DNA of 27,148 nt from contig DAOTVZ010000310.1 of the NCBI GenBank assembly GCA_034436045.1, forward strand, positions 1 through 27,148. Reading direction: 5' to 3'. This document shows positions 23,533 to 27,148 of the stretch, one piece after another. The notes beneath the pieces were generated by a model, which saw only the letters and a list, made by a program, of their open reading frames with translations, made no database searches and was not told where the DNA came from. The position numbers were made by a program, and so were the translations under genes. Position 1 is the first letter of the stretch; the number at the start of each line of letters is the position of its first letter. The stretch comes from H111-94 sp034436045. GTDB taxonomy: Bacteria; Chloroflexota; Ktedonobacteria; Ktedonobacterales; Ktedonobacteraceae.

Positions 23533-24825
23533 ATGACGGTGGATATTAGTGACATAGAGCGTATCATCGGGCAGCAGGATACATGGCGACAAACGCAGAC
23601 CATTAACCTGATTGCCAGCGAAAATACGCCCAGCAGCGCGGTACGCCGTGTGCAAAATTCGGATTTCATGGGCCGCTACGCCGAGGGACATCCAAATAAG
23701 GATGGACAGGTCAATCGCTACTATCAGGGAACGCGCTACATTGACATGATTGAGCAGATGGCGCACGATGAGATCATCGAACTCTTCCGCGCTAAGCAGG
23801 CCGATGTGCGCCCGATTAGCGGCAATGCTGCCAACACAGCCATTGCGCTGGGTCTGTTGCGCGGCGGCGATACGGTGATTGCCAACTCCACTGATGCCGG
23901 TGGTCATATCAGTCATGGGCCGGTAGGTGTCTTTGGGCGACGCATCCAGAATCGCGGTCAATCGCTTAAATTAGGTAGTGCCAATTCGATCAACCTGCAC
24001 TATTTACCATTAACAGCAGATCATTATCATGTTGATGCGCAAAAGACGATAGAGATGATCGACCAGCTTGCGCCTCAACTCGTTATCATGGGCAAAAGCC
24101 TGTTCCTCTTCCCCGAACCTGTTGCCGAGGTCGCGGCCTTCTGCAAAACGAAGGATATTCCGCTCCTTTACGACGGCGCGCACGTGCTTGGATTGATTGC
24201 CGGCGGACAATTCCAGGATCCGCTCCACGAGGGCGCGACATGGTTGACTGGTAGCACACACAAGACCTTCCCAGGCCCACAGCGCGGCGTGATTCTGGGC
24301 AATATGGATGATAGCACAGCCAAGAAATACTGGCCGCCAGCCGACCGTGGCGTTTTCCCTGGCTCGTCCAGCAACCACCACCTGCACACCCTGCCCGCGC
24401 TACTGGTTGCTATCCGTGAGATGAAGCAGTACGCTCGTGAGTATGCCGCGCAAATTGTGCGCAACGCGCGCGCGCTGGGTCAGGCGCTGGACGAACTCGG
24501 CACGCCCGTCGAAGCGCGCGAGTTTGGTTACACGCGCAGTCACATGATCGCCGTCAATGTCGCGCAGTGGGAAGGTGGCGTTGAGACGGCGAAGCGCTTA
24601 GAGGCTAACGACATCATCGTCAACTACAACATGCTCCCCGGCGATACCGACCCGCGCCATCCCTCCGGCCTGCGTATCGGCGTGCAGGAGATGACGCGCT
24701 TTGGCATGGACGAGCGTGCGATGGGCGAACTGGCGCAACTGATGCACGATGCCATTCGCGGCAAAAACGTCAAAGCACAAGTAAACGATCTACGTAGCAG
24801 GTATACAGCCATGAAGTACGTATAG
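23533..24825 (+). CDS. Serine hydroxymethyltransferase-like PLP enzyme (archaeal-like)
   Basis: A 430-residue fold-type I PLP enzyme. NLIASEN with Glu30 and MGRYAEGHP, then RYYQGTRYIDMIE, are the SHMT signature; the YYQGT[RK]Y form is like archaeal enzymes rather than the bacterial GlyA form. Cofactor residues are present: His128 in HISHG, Asp214 and His217 in YDGAHVLG, Lys244 in STHKTFPGPQRG, and the substrate carboxylate-binding Arg in PSGLRIG. The active site therefore looks intact. Serine-glycine interconversion with a folate, or cleavage of another beta-hydroxy amino acid, is possible. The start is ATG 23533; a GTG at 23521 is an alternative and both have weak ribosome sites. A second, canonical glyA may exist elsewhere. 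Confidence 0.88.
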   Translation: MTVDISDIERIIGQQDTWRQTQTINLIASENTPSSAVRRVQNSDFMGRYAEGHPNKDGQVNRYYQGTRYIDMIEQMAHDEIIELFRAKQADVRPISGNAANTAIALGLLRGGDTVIANSTDAGGHISHGPVGVFGRRIQNRGQSLKLGSANSINLHYLPLTADHYHVDAQKTIEMIDQLAPQLVIMGKSLFLFPEPVAEVAAFCKTKDIPLLYDGAHVLGLIAGGQFQDPLHEGATWLTGSTHKTFPGPQRGVILGNMDDSTAKKYWPPADRGVFPGSSSNHHLHTLPALLVAIREMKQYAREYAAQIVRNARALGQALDELGTPVEAREFGYTRSHMIAVNVAQWEGGVETAKRLEANDIIVNYNMLPGDTDPRHPSGLRIGVQEMTRFGMDERAMGELAQLMHDAIRGKNVKAQVNDLRSRYTAMKYV

Positions 24826-24860
24826 GTATGTTATTGGCACACCTGACACCGATAACGAAT

Positions 24861-25024
24861 CTGTAGGGGCGTGATTTATCACGCCCTGGAAGCGCGTCAA
24901 TGGACGAACAGGGCGTGATGAAGCACACCCTGGAAGCGCGTCAATGGACGAACAGGGCGTGATGAAGCTCACCCTGGAAGCGCGTCAATGGACGAACAGG
25001 GCGTGATAAATCACGCCCCTACGG
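24861..25024. repeat. 44-bp tandem array of the same palindromic element as at 1-353
   Basis: The outer ends TGTAGGGGCGTGAT and ATCACGCCCCTACGG are inverted copies, and the interior has three units with a 44-bp period (TGGAAGCG at 24887, 24931 and 24975). The unit core, ending in GGACGAACAGGGCGTGAT, is homologous to the 97-bp unit at the window start, but the repeat boundary differs. The flank GGGATGAGATCATTGCC after the right end also resembles the inverted flank of the first array. It fills the 299-base gap between the SHMT-like and GNAT genes; I see no gene there. Confidence 0.85.
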
Positions 25025-25124
25025 GATGAGATCATTGCCAATTTTGAAGGTGGAGATTTATTATCTCGTTAGCATATGCCATTGCTATGTTAATGAGTGT
25101 TGTGTCCTCAAAGGAGCTAAATAA

Positions 25125-25676
25125 TTGCAACAAGTGCCTGTTCTTTGCATCCAAGTCGATGAAGATCTGCAATTGCGCCCCCATGAGATGCGCTATGCCG
25201 ATTTATTTTTTGCTTTGACAGAGCGCAATCAAGCGCATCTAGCGGCCTGGGAACCCTGGGCCAGTGAAGTATCGCTGGATAGCATCAAAGCCTTCATCAA
25301 GCAAGCGTTACGCGAGTTCGCGGACGGGAGAAGTTTGCAGACAGGCATTTGGTATCGAGGCCAGCTTATCGGTGCACTTGGCCTGAATGACATCGACGAG
25401 TACGATCACAAAGCGGAGATCGGCTACTGGCTGGATGCCTCCATGCAGGGTAAGGGTATCGTCACCAGAGCCTGTCGCGCTATGACCTCCTACGCCTTTA
25501 CGCACTACGGTCTGCACAGAGTCGAGATTCATTGCGCAAGCGGCAACAAGCGCAGCCGCGCTGTGCCTGAACGCCTGGGTTTCACGCAAGAAGGCATCAT
25601 GCGTCAGTCCCAACTCTTGAACGGTCGGTACGTAGATATGGTGATCTACAGTATGCTTGTTGATGAGTGGCAATAG
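25125..25676 (+). CDS. GNAT acetyltransferase, RimJ/RimL type
   Basis: A 183-residue cytoplasmic N-acetyltransferase. The N-terminal LRPHEMRYADLFFALTERN and AWEPWASEV, the acetyl-CoA-binding loop SMQGKGIVTRACRAM, and the C-terminal HRVEIHCASGNKRSRAVPERLGF and REG-like segment are typical of the RimJ/RimL group, which acetylates protein N-termini or small amines including some antibiotics. The start is TTG 25125, supported by AAGGAG 9 bases upstream and no better ATG in the first 20 residues. The gene stands alone next to a palindromic array. The natural substrate cannot be told. Confidence 0.9.
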   Translation: MQQVPVLCIQVDEDLQLRPHEMRYADLFFALTERNQAHLAAWEPWASEVSLDSIKAFIKQALREFADGRSLQTGIWYRGQLIGALGLNDIDEYDHKAEIGYWLDASMQGKGIVTRACRAMTSYAFTHYGLHRVEIHCASGNKRSRAVPERLGFTQEGIMRQSQLLNGRYVDMVIYSMLVDEWQ

Positions 25677-25868
25677 CATAACGAAAGGTTATCACCGCGC
25701 ACGCAACCTTACAGAAAAAAATAGGTACTCCACCTGATAGTCAACATGTATTGTCTCTTGTATAGTAGATATGGCACGGAGTTTCTCCTTTTCCGAAAAG
25801 GTGTTGAGGAAGAGTCGAGGATGGTCTGATGTATCGGCCTGCAAATGAAGGCCAGAAGAGATCAAGGA

Positions 25869-26714
25869 ATGAGCAATACGATACTATGGTATACAAACTG
25901 GAATTGGGCACCATCGCTGATAATAGGAACACTGGCTATCATTGCAGGGTACCTTCTTGTTATAGGGCCACTCCGTGAACGCTATCAGCTTGGTCCAGAG
26001 GTGCCGTTGGCGCGTGCCTGTGCCTTCTTACTGGGTGTGGACATTATTTTCCTGGCCCTTGTCTCTCCATTAGACACCATTGGAGATAGGTATCTTTTCA
26101 CTGCACATATGTTGCAACACTTGCTGCTGAGTCTGGCGGCTCCCCCTTTGCTGCTCATTGGCATGCCTGACTGGTTCTTTAAACCCCTGTTGCATAATCG
26201 TATGATCTTGACCATCGGCAAAGCTCTCACATTCCCTATCGTGGCATCTACGCTTTTCAATGCCAATCTCTGGTTCTGGCATGCCCCTCCGATCTATGAC
26301 ATTACACTGGTGAACGAAAACATACACATTTTGAGCCACATCCTTTACATTGCAACTGGAGTGATTTTCTGGTGGCCTGTGATGAGTCCTTTGAAAGAAG
26401 ACTTACCTCCACTGTCTTTAGGTGGCAAGCTGGCTTATCTCTTCTTCAGTGATATGCCAATGGTTCTGCTGGGGGCGGGGCTAACCTTTACGCCACCTTT
26501 GTATACACGCTATGAGTATGCCGGGCGTATCTTCGGCCTGTCGGCGGCGATGGATCAGCAATTGGGTGGCTTGCTAATGTGGATTGTGGGGAGTATCTTC
26601 CTGATTGTCGTCGTAAGTATTATCTTCCTGCGTTGGATGTATAAGCAGGAAGAACAGCAGCACCAGATTGATCTGGCCCAGGAGTACGAGGAAGTAGGGC
26701 ATGAAACAGTGTGA
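25869..26714 (+). CDS. ctaG: CtaG-type cytochrome c oxidase assembly protein
   Basis: A 281-residue membrane protein of the caa3-type CtaG family, with about seven helices. Characteristic pieces are AHMLQHLLLSLAAPPLLLIG, NANLWFWHAPPIYD, HILSHILYIATGVIFWWPV and AAMDQQLGGLLMWIVG; the conserved histidines in the helices are candidate copper or heme ligands. In Bacillus, CtaG is needed for caa3 oxidase formation, probably in copper delivery; the name is shared with, but the protein unrelated to, the Cox11 group. ATG 25869 is preferred to 25845 because AGAAGAG lies about 9 bases upstream. It is isolated from the Sco1/YtkA cluster by 6 kb, yet fits the same process. Its stop codon lies inside the terminator stem. 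Confidence 0.92.
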   Translation: MSNTILWYTNWNWAPSLIIGTLAIIAGYLLVIGPLRERYQLGPEVPLARACAFLLGVDIIFLALVSPLDTIGDRYLFTAHMLQHLLLSLAAPPLLLIGMPDWFFKPLLHNRMILTIGKALTFPIVASTLFNANLWFWHAPPIYDITLVNENIHILSHILYIATGVIFWWPVMSPLKEDLPPLSLGGKLAYLFFSDMPMVLLGAGLTFTPPLYTRYEYAGRIFGLSAAMDQQLGGLLMWIVGSIFLIVVVSIIFLRWMYKQEEQQHQIDLAQEYEEVGHETV

Positions 26715-26732
26715 GCCAGACCACACTGTTTC
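26703..26732. terminator. Bidirectional terminator between convergent ctaG and trpF-like genes
   Basis: GAAACAGTGTG (26703-26713) pairs perfectly with CACACTGTTTC (26722-26732) around an 8-base loop. It overlaps the ctaG stop codon and lies 4 bases before the end of the minus-strand gene, so it probably ends both transcripts. Confidence 0.7.
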
Positions 26733-26735
26733 GAC

Positions 26736-27148
26736 TCAGAGGTACCTGAGTTGTCCAAATAGTGCTGTCAGCTTCTGTTCGTCCAGCTTCCCATTCGTGC
26801 GTACCCCACTGCAAATATCCAGGCCGAAAGGGCCGACCTGCTCGATAGCGGCACTGATGTTGTCGGGATTCAGACCACCGGCCAGGTAGACCGGTACAGA
26901 AACAGCTTCGCGGATGGCCCGACTGATCTGCCAATCATGCACGCGCCCGGTCCCGCCCAATTCTTTGACGGGCAAGGTGGGGTTGCCGGAATCGAGCAAA
27001 ATGGCGTGAACATAAGGTGCGACGGCAATCGCCTCTGCCAGCGACTCCGGCCCTGTCACATGGATCACCTGTATTAAAGCAATACCGGGGAGCGCGGCCC
27101 GTAAATAGTGATGGCTACCAGCAGGCAGGCTGTCTACCAGTTGCAGCG
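26736..27148 (-). CDS. TrpF-like phosphoribosylanthranilate isomerase, C-terminal part
   Basis: About 137 residues are visible and the frame stays open to the window edge, so the start of the gene lies outside. The sequence shows the TIM-barrel end typical of the family: IQVIHVTGPESL, ILLDSG, GGTGRVHDW, the phosphate-binding VYLAGGLNPDNISAAI and DICSGVRTNGKLDEQK. TrpF converts phosphoribosylanthranilate to its carboxyphenylamino-deoxyribulose form in tryptophan synthesis. The usual QLHGxE-type segment reads LQLVDSLPAGSHHY here, so a divergent TrpF-like paralogue is possible. No other tryptophan genes are in the window. An internal GTG at 27068 is not the true start. Confidence 0.85.
   Translation of the reverse strand, partial: LQLVDSLPAGSHHYLRAALPGIALIQVIHVTGPESLAEAIAVAPYVHAILLDSGNPTLPVKELGGTGRVHDWQISRAIREAVSVPVYLAGGLNPDNISAAIEQVGPFGLDICSGVRTNGKLDEQKLTALFGQLRYL

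Noticed and set aside
22861..23961. 366-residue minus-strand open frame
   Set aside because: Antisense to two strong genes (amidohydrolase and SHMT-like); no domain recognised, and it would cross their promoter.
1..27148. tRNA or rRNA genes
   Set aside because: By eye I found no GTTCRANYC-type TpsiC arm in a plausible cloverleaf context and no rRNA-like stretch in the gaps; a tRNAscan-type run would settle this.

Overview
The window looks like bacterial chromosome of moderate GC content with strong Shine-Dalgarno sites (AGGAGG, AAGGAG). Several things fit a soil Chloroflexota of the Ktedonobacteria type: an EF-G-2-type elongation factor, Sco/CtaG/YtkA cuproprotein genes, exported beta-propellers, and many short palindromic repeat elements between genes. 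That assignment is an inference from gene content; no rRNA or tRNA gene was found to test it.

Bases 1-7026: a 97-bp tandem array built from a palindromic element, then an acyl-CoA ligase on the minus strand, then a plus-strand run of a YqeY-like protein, a very unusual cysteinyl-tRNA synthetase and a two-domain oxidoreductase. The synthetase is complete, including its anticodon-binding domain, but continues in frame into a GT2-type glycosyltransferase domain and a histidine-rich tail. Its last codons carry the ribosome binding site of the next gene, a fusion of a ThuA-like domain and a Gfo/Idh/MocA oxidoreductase. This pair is the most novel item in the window.

Bases 7027-14660: an MHS-type MFS transporter, a Lon-substrate-binding-domain protein followed by a small unknown basic protein, then on the minus strand an EF-G-2-type factor with a good promoter, and a 14-helix DHA2-type MFS exporter whose predicted promoter has its -35 box inside a perfect palindrome (a likely repressor operator).

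Bases 14661-22088: a cell-envelope and copper/respiration region. On the minus strand lie a duplicated-domain membrane protein, a YtkA-like lipoprotein, a Sco1/SenC protein, and a NarL-type sensor kinase and response regulator overlapping by 4 bases. Divergent on the plus strand lie a second YtkA-like lipoprotein, an Asp-box propeller lipoprotein and a YVTN-type propeller anchored by a C-terminal helix. A CtaG-type cytochrome oxidase assembly protein at 25869-26714 fits the same theme.

Bases 22138-27148: a metal-dependent amidohydrolase, an archaeal-like serine hydroxymethyltransferase homologue with its own promoter, a second array of the same palindromic element (44-bp period), a GNAT acetyltransferase with a TTG start, CtaG, a shared convergent terminator, and the C-terminal part of a TrpF-like isomerase running off the window. 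Palindromic elements of several families sit in most of the larger intergenic gaps.
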